From Notospermus geniculatus (taxonomy: Eukaryota; Nemertea; Pilidiophora; Heteronemertea; Lineidae), in assembly GCA_002633025.1 (NCBI GenBank), contig NMRB01000097.1, positions 384,186 to 448,185 on the forward strand: a DNA stretch of 64,000 nt, in the 5' to 3' direction. Of the stretch, positions 31,901-44,100 are shown piece by piece. A program made the translations under genes and the position numbers. The notes beneath the pieces were generated by a model, which did not search any database, had not been told where the DNA came from, and saw only the letters and a program-made list of their open reading frames with translations. Each line of letters opens with the position of its first letter. The first letter of the stretch is position 1.

Positions 31901-34900
31901 TATAGGACTGATGAACTATGTAAGTAAAGCAGAACCTCCTTTTAATAGTGGACACCTCTGCCAGGAGGACACCTCTTTATTAAGAACACCAAACTTCAGT
32001 TCCAGACTGGTCATCTCTATTCATTTTGACCTCTGTAATCAGGACACGTCTCAATTACGGACAGTATGAGTCAGTCCTGAAGGTGTCTTTAATAGAGAGG
32101 TTCCATTGTATTGTTGTAGAAGACCTGTCTGAATTTATGTGAAATTAACATACACTTTACTTTGTCGATTTCAGGGTGTGAGGAATGTCAGATGACGTAC
32201 AGTGGAGGTTGTTCCCGCCACAAACTAACCTGGATATACGACAAAGTGGTGTTGTCTCGAGCATGGGCTAGTCTTCCTCCACTTTTGCAAATCTTCCGCT
32301 TGGGCGAGACTACCGAACTCGGCGTGTTTGCCAAGAGGGTGATTCCGATGATGACGCAGTTTGGACCGTTTGTGGCGGAGGTCGTGAAGGAGAAGGAAGC
32401 TTTGACCAATCACAAATTTACTCTGGAGGTAATTATCATAATATATGAAGAGGCAGACGTGTCCGCTGTGAGAGGTTCCAATGTATTTCAATCATAATCA
32501 TGGTTTTCACTCAGATTTTTTGTCCATTTCTAGATTGATAACTACAAAGAAACCAACGAGACCGTTTATCTCGAAGCGACCGATGAGAATAAATGCAACT
32601 GGATGATGTTCGTACGTGCCGCCGAAAACTACGGTGAACAGAATCTCGTCTGCTATCAGTATCAACAAGATATATTTTTCTCCGTGACGAAAGAGATTGA
32701 ACCAAAACAGGAGTTGAAAGTTTGGTACGCGTCGCATTATGCGAGGAATATTGGTGCTAAGGTGCTTTATCCTACGGAAGAGGACATTCTTGGTGAGTGA
32801 ATACTGTAGACCCCGCGATTTTACATTCTTATTATCATGTGTATCGCTGGCAAGATTTGAGAAAAAGGGGTTAAATCAAGTGATCTTAGGAAACAGGTTT
32901 GTACGATCGTAGACAACAGCAGTTACTACACTCAGACAATCAGATTTTTGACCTAGTGTTTGACATTGGCAGCTGCCTGATCAGTCAGGATGTATGCGTA
33001 TTTTCACTTCAGAAATGGACGAACGAGAGAACAAATGGCCGTGTTTTGAATGCAACCGGAAATTCCGCACTTCGGCGCAACTTCAGAATCACTTGCTGGA
33101 ACACGAGAATGAAAGTGAGGCTGTAAACGACGAGGATTTTAGTGACAAAGAGGGACGTTTGCCGAAGAAGAGAGCCGCAGCACATAGGTCTAGTCTTTTG
33201 AAGAAAAGGATGAAAATTGGAAAACCAAAGGTAAAATCAAACGTCAGGAGAAGTTTAGCTGATATCACCAGTGAGATTCTGTGTGATTCTGACCTTGGGG
33301 CATGGGGGTGATTTAAATGGCCAGCGGCATGTCCTGGGTTCAAATCCAGCCTGGGCTGTATGTTATAAATCATCCCTGGCTCTTCACGTCCGTTGTATGG
33401 ACAGTAAGCCGTGGTGACTTGTACCTTGTGCCTTTGCAAGGGCAAGTAAAACATCCTATCCAAGTGAGGAACATGAGTAGCTTGAGATGGCCTCTTCTGT
33501 ACTCACCACGGTTTCGGCCCTGATGGAAAAAAATCTGATAGTAATATGGTACAAACCTTGACTGTGCAGTGGTTCACCAAGTTTAATCAACTTCCTACAT
33601 TTTCGTAACATTTACTTTTCAGCATGAAGTTCTAATCAACTGGAAGAAAAAGAAAAGCATGTATTATCTGAATAAATTAAAACGGCAGCAGGCTGAGGCG
33701 AATAAACCAATGAAATCCTTATTCAAGAAGCGTGAGGGGGAAGGCGAGGGTGGCGGCAACGAATGGGTCTGCACGCATTGTGATCTGACATTCGATAATT
33801 CAAATTTGTTGAATTTGCACACGTTGACGCACGCCGCGGAGGATGTAGGACTAGACGAGATAAACAAGTTAGCAGCCGGCGTGGCGGTGTTTCCGCCGGA
33901 TTTTACCGGCGGGATGGAGACGACGAGCGGTGAGGCAGAGTTGCAGCTTCCTCTACAGGAGACGGAAGAGGATGGGATATTGTCGTTAGAAACGGAGTCG
34001 AATCTTGAATGTCCGTTGTGTAAGATGATATTCTTGTCCAAGCGGGATTTGATCGAGCACGCCAGTACCCACGGGAAGACGAAGAAGAAGGATGTTCCGG
34101 TGAATAAACCATTTAAATGTAGGTGGCGTTCCAGTAATTAGTTCATAATCACTTGTTTTGCCGAATCATGGAAGAAGATGCATGTACTGTAAAGCAAGAT
34201 AATTTCGCGGCTGGAAATGTTCGCGAATCAAGAATTATGGACGTATTCGCGGCAGGATATTTTCGCGAGTCTCTGCCATTTTTTCAGTTTTTTTTTTTAC
34301 AGACCATTATATCACTTGCGTGTATTTATATTCGCGACAGGAAATTTTCGCGACTCATACACTCTCGCAAAATTCGCGAAAATTTCCTGCACGCGAAATT
34401 TTCCTGCTTTACAGTACTTCTGTGTGTGCTGGTGCAGATGCATGTGGGGAGCTGTAGTCACTACCACACTACACACATTATTGATGTGGGCCTACCCAGC
34501 TATAAACTAGGGTCAGTGTTGTGTGTTGGGTTTCTCTACATGTGACCCGATCTTTCTTTTTCAAAACAGGTGAAATGTGTTGGAAGTCGTTCAGTGTTCA
34601 GGAGCGTCTGACAAAACATCTGTTGGTTCATGGAGACGATGCAACAAAACCGCTCGAGTGTGAGTTCTGCAAAAAACGGTGAGTAAAGTATTGAATCGTG
34701 AACCGAGGGCTAAATATGGTGTTTGGTGGAGAAAATCAATGAGAGGACAAGAAGCCCTGATAGCCTAGTCGTTATCATGTCCACTTAGCAAGCGGCAGTT
34801 CCAGGTTCGAATCCCGGGCCATATGAGATAAATCATCCCTGGCTCTTCAGTCTGTCACTTGGGACAGTAAGCCATGGCGCCTTGTACCTTGTGCCTTTGC

Positions 34901-36938
34901 AAGGGCAAGTAAAAGACCCCATTCCAAGTGAGGAACATGAGTAGCTTGAGATGGCCTCTTCTGTACTTACCAGGGCCAATAATGCTATGGCTTCGGCCCT
35001 GATGGAAAAATCTAAGAGTAAAATAGAAATAAAGGGAGGAAATGACAAAAATAAACTTGTTCTCCTTCGTTTTCAGTTTCATGAACAACTCAGCCCTCTC
35101 CTGTCACCTGAAGACACATTCAGAAAAGAAATATTTCGAGTGCCCGATATGCCGTGAAGGATTCGACCAGATTGCGGTACTGAAAACTCACACGGTCACC
35201 CATGAAGTGAACGGTGTCTACACCTGCCCAGACTGCCAGAAATCATTCGAGGATTACCATTTGATAAGGAAGCATATCCGCGCTTTCCATTCCGATAAGA
35301 AATATCCGTGTCCCGAGTGCTGTAAGGTTTTCCCTCGGCCGGATAAGTTAAAGTTGCATATGTTACGACATTCGGATCATCGCGAGTACATGTGCGAGAG
35401 CTGTGGGCGGCAGTTTAAGAGGAAGGTAAGATAGAGTTAATGGGTCTAGCAAATGCTTTTACTTCAGATTTGTACGCGAGGAGCCGTGATAGCCGAGTGA
35501 TTTTCACGTCTCCCAGGTTTGACTCCAGTCTGGGCCATATGAGATCAACCCAGTGTTATACAGTTCAGGAGCCTTGATAGCCGAGTAGTCGTCATCATGT
35601 CCGCTTGGCAAGTGGCTGGTCCCAGGTTCGAATCCAGCCCGGGCCATATGGTATTAATCATCCCTGGCTCTTCAGTCCGTCGCATGAGACAGTAAGCTGT
35701 GGTGCTTCGTACCTTGTGTCTTTGCAAGGGCAAGTAAAAGACCCATCAAAGTGAGGAAACATGAGTAGCTTGAGATGGCTTCTTCCATACTCACCAGGGC
35801 CAATAATGCTTTGGCTATGGACCTGATGGGAAAATCCAGAACAATACAATACATGTGCTTTGATATACATGTACATGTAATTCTTCTATTTTAGGATAAG
35901 CTAAAAGAACACATGAAGAGGATGCACACGCCCGAGCGTGAAGCACGGATGATCAACCGCCCCACTCGTCCCGGTGCGTCAAAGAAATTCGTACCAAAAG
36001 TCTCGCCAACGGATTATCATCGCTTCATTTACAAGTGTAACTTGTGTTTATTGGGGTTCAAACGGCGAGGAATGTTAGTGAATCACTTGGCCAAGAGGCA
36101 TCCAGATATCAAGGTCGACACGGTACCGGAACTGAATTTGCCGATTTTGAAGACGCAGCGGGATTATTTCTGTGCATACTGTGAGAAAGTTTACAAGTCG
36201 AGCTCAAAGCGCAAGGCCCATATACTGAAGAATCACCCCGGTGCTGAATTACCGTTGAGTTCTCGCAAGAAAATGAACATCCCAGAGCATCCGGGGATGC
36301 CAAATCCGACATACTCGCAAGCTACTGGAAGCGTGACGACAGTGCCTCATAACTGCACCTTCTGTCACAAACAATACGCGAGTAAGGCTAAACTACTACA
36401 GCATCAGCGCAAGAAGCATTCTGGATTGGTGCCGCCGGCGCAGCAGCGGCGCCGCGCCGGTCTGATCAGCGAACCGGGCTGTGGTCTCATGGAGGTTAAA
36501 CTCGACAAGGCCCAGTTTGACGAGAACGTAGATATCCAAGCAGCTGACCTCTTGACGCAAGCGATGACCGAACTGACGCAATCTTTGCCGGATAATCGCC
36601 AGCAGCAGTTCGCCGATTTTCCTCTTGCAGCTAGGATCGCCAGCGGTGGCGCCACCATGGTTCAAGCGGCAGTGCAACCCGGTCCATCTACGATAGAACT
36701 GTCGCACCTTGGTCAAGCTTTAGTTCACGCTGCTCACTACCAAGTAGCAGCTCAACAACAGGGCCAGGCCGCTGTTCCGACCAGCGAAGTGGCACAAGGT
36801 CAGGCAGCCGTCGTTTTAGCAACTTCGGTGCCAAATTCTAACGTACAGACGATCACGGTCCCGTCGTCTGCGGTCACCCTGGGCGCTCTTATTCCTAGAA
36901 GTTGGGCGACAGGAACACAGTTTCAGAATTTCCGATAA
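28929..36938 (+). CDS. PRDM10: PR domain zinc finger protein 10
   Basis: Thirteen exons: 28929-29171, 29516-29686, 29961-30131, 30680-30869, 31192-31410, 31713-31919, 32175-32428, 32534-32792, 33013-33230, 33623-34118, 34570-34678, 35077-35425, 35895-36938; 3,930 nt, 1,309 aa (human about 1,150). Residues 1-400 are a Gln/Ser/Thr-rich region. A zinc knuckle (WCEECQMTYSGGCSRH) and PR/SET domain follow at about 400-570 (TQFGPFVAEV, NWMMFVRAAEN, EPKQELKVWYASHYA). Then come twelve C2H2 fingers; fingers 8-11 are nearly the human sequence (PDKLKLHMLRHSDHRE, FKRRGMLVNHLAKRHPDIK, SKRKAHILKNHPGAELP). PRDM10 is a nuclear DNA-binding transcription regulator. The C-terminal tail keeps LLTQAMTELTQ. The start is the first ATG of the exon; an upstream exon is possible. 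AATAAA at 37140. Confidence 0.95.
30895..31140 (+). repeat. tRNA-derived SINE in a PRDM10 intron
   Basis: GGTAGGCCGTGGTGCCTTGT, GGGCAAGTAAAAGACCCC, GAGATGGCCTCCTCCGTACT, GGCTACGGCCCTGATG. A fragment of the same family lies at 30513-30600 in the preceding intron. Confidence 0.85.
31930..32112 (-). repeat. GAACCTCTCTATTAAGGACA repeat in a PRDM10 intron
   Basis: Full-length copy. GAACCTCC-TTTAATAGTGGACACC at the left, CATTTTGACCTCTGTAATCA in the middle, TTTAATAGAGAGGTTCCATT at the right. It begins about 10 bases after the donor at 31920. Confidence 0.85.
33313..33535 (+). repeat. tRNA-derived SINE in a PRDM10 intron
   Basis: Box B region GGGTTCAAATCCAGCCTGGG, CAGTAAGCCGTGGTGACTTG, GCAAGGGCAAGTAAAACATC, GGTTTCGGCCCTGATGG. 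Confidence 0.85.
34187..34414. mobile_element. TA-flanked MITE with CTGTAAAGCA ends, copy 2
   Basis: Same ends and TTCGCG-rich interior as 10825-11050, again with TA on each side. It lies in the PRDM10 intron between the finger-3 and finger-4 exons. Confidence 0.88.
34750..35020 (+). repeat. tRNA-derived SINE, full length
   Basis: The best copy for the family structure: AGCCCTGATAGCCTAGTCGT (box A side), CCAGGTTCGAATCCCGGGCC (box B), ATCATCCCTGGCTCTTCAGT, GCAAGGGCAAGTAAAAGACC, ending at CGGCCCTGATGGAAAAATCT. Confidence 0.9.
35480..35850 (+). repeat. Two tandem SINE copies, the first head only
   Basis: A head-only copy (GAGCCGTGATAGCCGAGTGA, about 35480-35545) is followed by a complete one starting GAGCCTTGATAGCCGAGTAG near 35569 and ending GGACCTGATGGGAAAATCCA. 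Both are in the last PRDM10 intron. Confidence 0.85.
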
Positions 36939-37440
36939 ACTCTGAATCGTTGGACGAATCCATTTTCATCAATAGGAGAGAGAATTATTCACGATCACAA
37001 ATTTCCATCATGAATTTCTATCTGTGCCAGTTATTTATATAGGCCTAGTGCAGGCACTATTGGTGAATGGTATGATAAACAGGGAGCATGGGACTTTTAT
37101 GTATATTTCAGCCATCTTTCAGGCGAATAATATAAGGTGAATAAATTAGTGATATATGTGAACTTTTCAATGTGTGTGTCATGGAATTTCTTCTTTATGT
37201 TGTGAACTAGATGTGAGATATAACGCTGACACAAAATTGGTACTTTTTTCTCAAAATCAAAAAGTAGATGTTGAGAATTATTTTACAAGTTGTAGAACCG
37301 GTGACGTCATTTTTGTGGCGGTCTAGGAAAACCCGTCGGAAGTCGCCGAATGATCAACAAGGGCTGTCAGATTGCCTGTGCATTCATCTGCTACTGTTTA
37401 CCTGTTACGTAGTACATTAAAGCTTTTGAAAATTGCAGGC

Positions 37441-37472
37441 NNNNNNNNNNNNNNNNNNNNNNNNNNNNNNNN
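37441..37472. other. Assembly gap (32 N)
   Basis: Unsequenced bases inside the copy of the dispersed repeat. Single Ns also occur at 6819, 10064, 15968 and 47719. Confidence 0.99.
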
Positions 37473-37924
37473 CAGCTCTCAATATTGTTCAGACCAAAAC
37501 AGAATTCCCCATTTCCTACTATACAGAGTATTCCACCGATTGCCAAAAAACGTTCACGGAAGTACCGTCAAATACAATGGTATTTTATTCAGCCCCGTTT
37601 CCACTTGGCGGATTCTGTGTGGTTGCGGCGAGCTGAGTGGTTTTCACAGGCATTGGGATTTTAACACCCTATGAATTCTTAAAACATCAAAGGATTATCC
37701 AAAACCCTGTGAAAACTGTACCACAAACCGTGGTGGAAATGGGGCTTTTGGCATACAAGTCTCTGCTCAATATTGTTTTTACAGAGATGACTTCATTGCA
37801 TTATTTGTGCGAAATGGCTATTGCTGAAATCCCTGGGCCTTCTTCACAAAGCCACCGTTGGACTTACAGTTCAGTAGCGTGACTGGTTGCACTCCTCTCC
37901 CCTCCAGCTTCATAGGGAAAAAGA

Positions 37925-38050
37925 CAGGGAACCAGTCAAGTAATATAACGGACCCATTCATCCTTGATGCAGCCCCAATCACGTGGATTTCCCTGTGTGT
38001 TGGTCCGCTAAAACTTTGCTGCCATCTTTTGGCAATACGCACGGCTGACT
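37925..38050 (+). repeat. Dispersed repeat (GGTCCGCTAARACTTTGCTG), copy 2 of 3
   Basis: AACGGACCCATTCATC, CAATCACGTGGATTTCCCTG, TTGGTCCGCTAAAACTTTGC, GGCAATACGCACGGCTGACT. It aligns with 8960-9110 in the same orientation. Confidence 0.8.
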
Positions 38051-38152
38051 GCTATTGCTCAGCACATCCTACTTGTACAGACTTGGTGAATAAGGCCTCA
38101 GTCCTTTATACAGAAATTAATCCACAGTTGGCAGTATGAAGGTTCCCTGACT

Positions 38153-41100
38153 TCACTCCCCAGATTTCCCCCCTCCGCTCTCCTCCGTCATTTTGGCAAC
38201 ACTCTGTATCACATTGAGATTAGGGGGCGCCACAATCTGTCCTTGAGACGACACCGTAGCTAACCGTATCCCCGACGTCTGTCCCATACCCGGCGGCGGC
38301 GTGATTATCCGTGCGAACACTGGTCCTTGTTTTGATTTCGCCGATGGCGGCGACTTTCCCTTCTGGGGTGGTGTGCCGGTGCCGCCCGGTTTCACAGACT
38401 GTTGGACTCCGGCTTGAGTGAGAAGAAACGTCTGCGTTGGTTGTCCACCCGGTTGTGATATTACAGTCTTTAGAAGTTGTATGTTCTGTCCCGGCTTACC
38501 ACCTGAAAAAGTAGGAATTTTGAAAATATTGGTGTCTGTGTCCCTGCGTGCACTAGAAATGTTCTACATGTACATGTACATTATGTGCATTACTACAAGT
38601 ACAAGGCCTACATACATACATACATAATGCACTGAAATGCGCTCGCTGCTGAATGGTCAGCAAATGCAATGCATGAAGTTACGTACATGTACTACACTGC
38701 TGTCAATGTACACTAAATAAGTGCATCTTGGTCGGTACCGATAAAGTATACTAACCGGAAGCGGACATCTGAGTGGGATTCACCATCCTAGCACCACCAG
38801 CCTGCGAAGGCTGAACAATAATCTGGGTAGGGACGTTACCCCCTTGCTGAGCAGACGTCACCAGTTTCGACGCAGCACCTTTATTCAAAGCAAATCCGGT
38901 CGGCGTTACTTGCGTCACGACGATCCCTCCCTGGTTTGGTGCGACCATTTTCTGACCGCCAGCTGATGATGTCAATACGGTCGGGGCTACCATATTGACT
39001 TGAGCACCACCTATTTTATTCTGGGCAGAAATACCTTGCTGTAAAATCTGGCTGATCACACCTGATGAAACAGTCACAGCTGGAAGGAAGAAAACAAGAG
39101 ATTTAAAGGGGCATGATATTGCCATTTTCTGTCGGCAGCCGGCACCACCAGCAGTGATTGCGTCATTCTCCCATACCGTAGTTCTGCCTTTTGCCCCAGG
39201 GTTGGAGAATACTAGAGAATACCAATGTGAAAGGGTTAATCATGACTTATGTAACAAACCTGTGTTGAGCACAGCCGAGGTATCACTAGTCACAGCTGCA
39301 CCAGTCTGCGAGACGTTCAGCTTTGGCGCCGCAGTCTGCGCCGTCTGGATCTGTGACGAACAACCGCTGATCGTAAGAGGCTTGCCGCCGACTGGTTTAT
39401 TGGAGAGTTGCTGCCCGGCAACCATGGAGGCAGGTTTACCCCCCATGCCTGGAATGGAATGGAAATTAAATGAGGATAGCGATTGACTCCATACCCAAAA
39501 CCCCTGTACCCCATACCCGAGATTCCTGTACCCCACATCTGAGATCCATGTACCCCAGACCCCTGTACCCCATAGCCGAGACCCCTGTACTCCACAGCCG
39601 AGACCCCTCTACCCACACCCAAGACCCCTGTACCCATACCTGATACCCCTGTACCCTATACCCGAGGTGCCTGTACCCCATACCGGAGACCTGTGTACCC
39701 CATACCTGAGCCCCCTCTACCCCATCCCACATCCGAGACCCCTTTACCCCATACCTGAGACCCCTGTAGCCCATACCTGAGACCCCTCTACCCATACCTG
39801 AGATCCCTTTACCCCATACCTGAGAATCTAGTCCACACACTGTACGCCCAATAAAGCTGGAATGCATTCCACTGACTTGGCTAGGTGGTGCAAACAAGTA
39901 GCATCAACAATCGTGCCTTTTCTTGCCCTCGGCTAAATTGTGACATCAAATGTCACAGCAGATTATGAACAAGTTACAAGATCTTAAACCAAAGAAACCA
40001 CACCTACCTTGTATCTTGATAGTAGCACCTTGAATATTCGTCCCCTGTTTTTGTACTGCTGCCATGGCATTCGTAAGAATGTTCATATTCCCCACCGACA
40101 TTACTTGCTGCGGGGATGAAATATGCTGCACAATCCGTGCCATCATTGGCTTCGTCACGGCCGTACCCACCGGCGGCGTGCCCGGTTTTGGACTCTGAAC
40201 CGATATCTGTGACGTCGTGACCTTCGGACTCCCGACTGCAGACGTCGACGTCAATCCAGTTGACGTCGTCACAGATTGCCCGTCCTGTGCCAACACAATT
40301 TGTGCGTTCGGGTCACCACCTTTTTGCGACTGGACTAAACTAAACGCCAACGGTTTCGACGCCGTGGCCGGACTGGCAGGTTGGACAAAAGTCAACGCCA
40401 CCGGCTTTCCGGATCCTTGATTGAACATAGCTAACCGTGATCCGACGACTTGTTGGGTGTTTGAAACTTGTTTTAAAGACTGCAGACCACTATGAACAAG
40501 TTTTGGTGACGCAGGTTGACCAAGATCTGCTGCTGCCGCCGCCGCGGCGTGAATTTGCTGCTGCTGCTGCTGTTTCTGTTGCTGCTGTTGTAGTTGTTGT
40601 TGCTGCTGCGCCTGAAAAGACGAAGTTGCAAAATTTGTACCGCATTCATTTCGGGAATCAGGACTTTATGGGAAAGTGAGAATAACCTGTTATCGCCCTT
40701 TCTATCACACGAGTGCCAGGTCCGCCACCTGAACTCATCCACTCCCAGAGTCCAGCAGACGGCATCATCTATCAAAGTTTTCTCACATCCAATGGAACTG
40801 ATTGGAAAATATTTGAGGAAAAGTTATTCCTATCAACCATCTGAAGTATCTTTCTTCAAATTCTTTCCAATTCATTTCCAAGACTTTAAGAATACCGGTA
40901 CTTCATCAGAAGAAACTGTCAGCTCAAACCTGGGAGCAGATGAGTTAAACTTACCTGCTGTAAAAGTCCAGCAACACTTGTGCTCCCCTTCTGACTCTGA
41001 CTCCGCCCACTCTGCGGGAACACCACCTTCTGGTTCAACTGTTGCACCCTGGGACTCAGCGCCACGCCCTTCAGATTTACTCCACCCAGCGTCTTTGGGC

Positions 41101-44100
41101 TCGGCGCAGTTGGAGTGACGGGACTCGACATTTCCAAAGAGAGGCCATCGGGAATTGAGGTAGGCGCGGTAACTGGTGTAGTAGGTGTGGAAGGTTCCTT
41201 ATGTTTCTGAAAATTGTTGTCAAATAATTATATGCCATCTTCAAGACCACTAATTTCTCATTCACTACAAATTAAAGGAGCTGGATGTCCAAATTGTAAA
41301 CGCTCACCCACTGGTTCTCTATCCACGCGACGCCTGCGGTGCTGCCACCTATTGTCGGTGATTTGTACTGAAGTGAATGTCGTGAGTTGCATTGGACCGG
41401 GCACCAGTCTAACAATCACGGGGCGCTACTGGTGCTGCCACCTTCACGAAGGAATAAAACTAGTTTGCTGGCCACTGTTTGTAAACAAACTAGTTTGTTT
41501 ACAACTTGGACGTAGAGCTCCTTTAAGGCACCTCTCCCGGTGAGAGTTCCATCGTGCCAGTTGGCTTTCAACTCAACCATAGAAAGCTATGGGCATTCGT
41601 TTGTATCACTGGTCTCAGGAAGCCAAACAATGGTAAATTGCCCATAGAAAGCACAAGAAAACTCTCACGTCGAGCTGATCAGAAGTCAAAATACCCGCAC
41701 AGGAAACTGATAAGATTGCACGAATTCACACTTACAGTTTTTGGTGTTTTGGGTTTTTGTAAAGCTTTTTTAGCCTTTGCAGCAGCACCTTGGGCCTGAT
41801 GGATCCTCTCTGGAACAGAAAAATGTTCATCAGGAACAAACTCTTCCAAATTTGTCACAGACAGGGTTTCCGCCAGAGGGTAAAACGGGTAAAATTCCGT
41901 ACCCTAAAATTTTTCCAGGGTACGGATCCGTACCCTCAAAAATTTGATAAATTCACATATTTATCAGCAGTATTCATTGTTTTTCACCATTTAACATCAT
42001 ATTTCACGATGGAAAGTGATTTTATGCTTCAAAATACGCCTAAAATGGCACTAAACATCGTTTAAAACCAAAAAAAACAAATAAAAATAAATTTTTTTTT
42101 TTTTTTAAATTTTTTTGGGTCCGTACCCTCATTTTTTTTCTGGCGGAAACCCTGACAGACGCTATAGCGGACACGCTTTCATGTGTACCACTTGAACGCT
42201 TGGGAATCGAACCCATGACCTCTCAGTCTTGAGCCCCTCTCTTACCACTGCGCCACCAGGCTCCCTAATTGATCAAATATATTCAATGATTCTTACCGAA
42301 ATCATTTTCCTCCCTATTCCGATGCAGATATATCCATAGTTTCCTGTTGACCTCATATTTCACACACGGATCTTTTTCATAATGAAGCCGATCCAAAGCA
42401 CCACTTACAACTGTATTTATCTGAAAAAGGGACGTAAGGTTTTTTTGGGGGGAGAAATGATGTCGGGTGCGAACCGATCATCCCAGGAGCAACCCTGCTG
42501 ATGGCATGTGTCTCAGTGAAGGCCTATTGTCTCAGCTGGCCCAATAAGTGCAAAAAAGCTGAGAAACTAACAGCTAATACTTGACATATCGAAAGCGAAA
42601 GAACCTTCACCCTCCTGCATTTAGATATGTGAATTTGTGATCATTCTTTGGACATATACCTGAGAATCTGTCACTCCAGGAGCGAGATACATTGAGTCCT
42701 TCAAAAGTTCACAGATGTCAGCACGTGTTCCTTCACCGTTTGGTAACCGTGCGGCCGCGTCACGAACTGCATAAGAAAACAGAGACCACAGTGAAATATG
42801 TGTTGTAGGATAAACTTTGTACTGAAAACAGCGGATTGGAATTCCAAAAGGCTATAAGCAGAATACATGTAGTTTACCCACCTAATGTTAATATCGTAAC
42901 ATACGCAGGCCGATCTGATATTAATAATGTGTGTTCCCTTGCTTTATTCATGGCATTATCCTTTGTGTAAACCCCTTTGACAGGGCCTACCACAGATTCA
43001 TAACAATGTAAACGATATGTAAACGGTTTGTGGGGATTTTCAAAACGTCTTTTTTCCTGCTCACGGAATACCATTTTTTCTTCTTCCGAGGTTGGCCTCA
43101 CGATATACGGAGTTCTCCTGCAATAAGAAAACAATGAAATCACCCAATATTCTCTAAAGAGCCAATTGTGAACCACGTTAAAGCTCACATCCCTCGACTC
43201 ATCAGTTTAAAACTACAGTCGAACCTCTCAATTAAGGACACCTTCGGGACTGACAATATGCTGTCCTTAACTGAGAGGTGTCCTGATTACAGAGGTTGAA
43301 ATGAATAGAAATGACCAGTTTGGTACTGAACATTGGTGTCCTGATTAGAGAGGTGTCCTCCTGGCAGAGGTGTCCGTTAAGGGAGGTTCCACTGTACATC
43401 TTCTGACTAGGGGAGGGCCACGTTGGGTCACATATAAAGACCCCTCCTGGAAGTATCCCGTAGAATAATATCCTTGTTGATACTTACATTCTAGGTGGCG
43501 GGGGTGACCCGCCCCTTGTTTCTGAGGATTCTAACGACAGATCAGTCCTACTGTCTAACCAGTGTTTATATAATGACACTAATTCTTTGTCAGAATCGCG
43601 TCCCTGACCTATCCACTTCCACTGCTGTGCACGCTCCTTGAAGTCTAGGAGGGGGATGAAGTCTTCTATAGATAAACCTGGAAAATTCAAACGATTAGAA
43701 CAATTTTAGATCCAAATTGTGGGTTTGAATCAGCCGGGGCCATATGGGATTAATCATCCCTGGCTCTTCACATCCGTCACATGGGACGGTAAGCCGTGGT
43801 GCTTTATACCTTGTACCTTTGCAAGAGCAAGTAAAAGACCCCATCCAAGTGAGGAACCATGAGTAGCTTGAGATGGCCTCTTCCATACTTACCAGGGCTA
43901 ATTATGTTTTGGCTTTGGCCCTGATGGAAAAAATGCAAATACTAACAGGACTATGAAGGATCCAACCGTGACTCACCTAAAACATCCCCTGACAAAAACT
44001 TCAATGCAGACAACACACATTCCATCCAGTTTAAAGGCTGAGCCGTGAACCACGGGTTAAGCATGCTCGCTGGAGACTCCTGCCACTCACGAACCTTCTC

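Larger units (their letters stand above)
36939..38152. other. Spacer between convergent PRDM10 and NFRKB
   Basis: The PRDM10 3' UTR (AATAAA 37140-37145), the dispersed GGCTGTCAG repeat (37322-37440), an assembly gap, a CpG-poor stretch, and the GGTCCGCTAA repeat (37925-38050). TTTATT near 37577 could be the NFRKB polyadenylation signal on the minus strand. Confidence 0.6.

Noticed and set aside
39317-39897. Long Gly/Tyr-rich ORFs on the minus strand
   Set aside because: They are translations of the intronic minisatellite; open frame comes from the repeat unit, and real NFRKB exons flank it.
42180-42266. tRNA-Leu/Ser gene on the minus strand
   Set aside because: Boxes A and B are present but no closing acceptor stem; treated as a SINE head.
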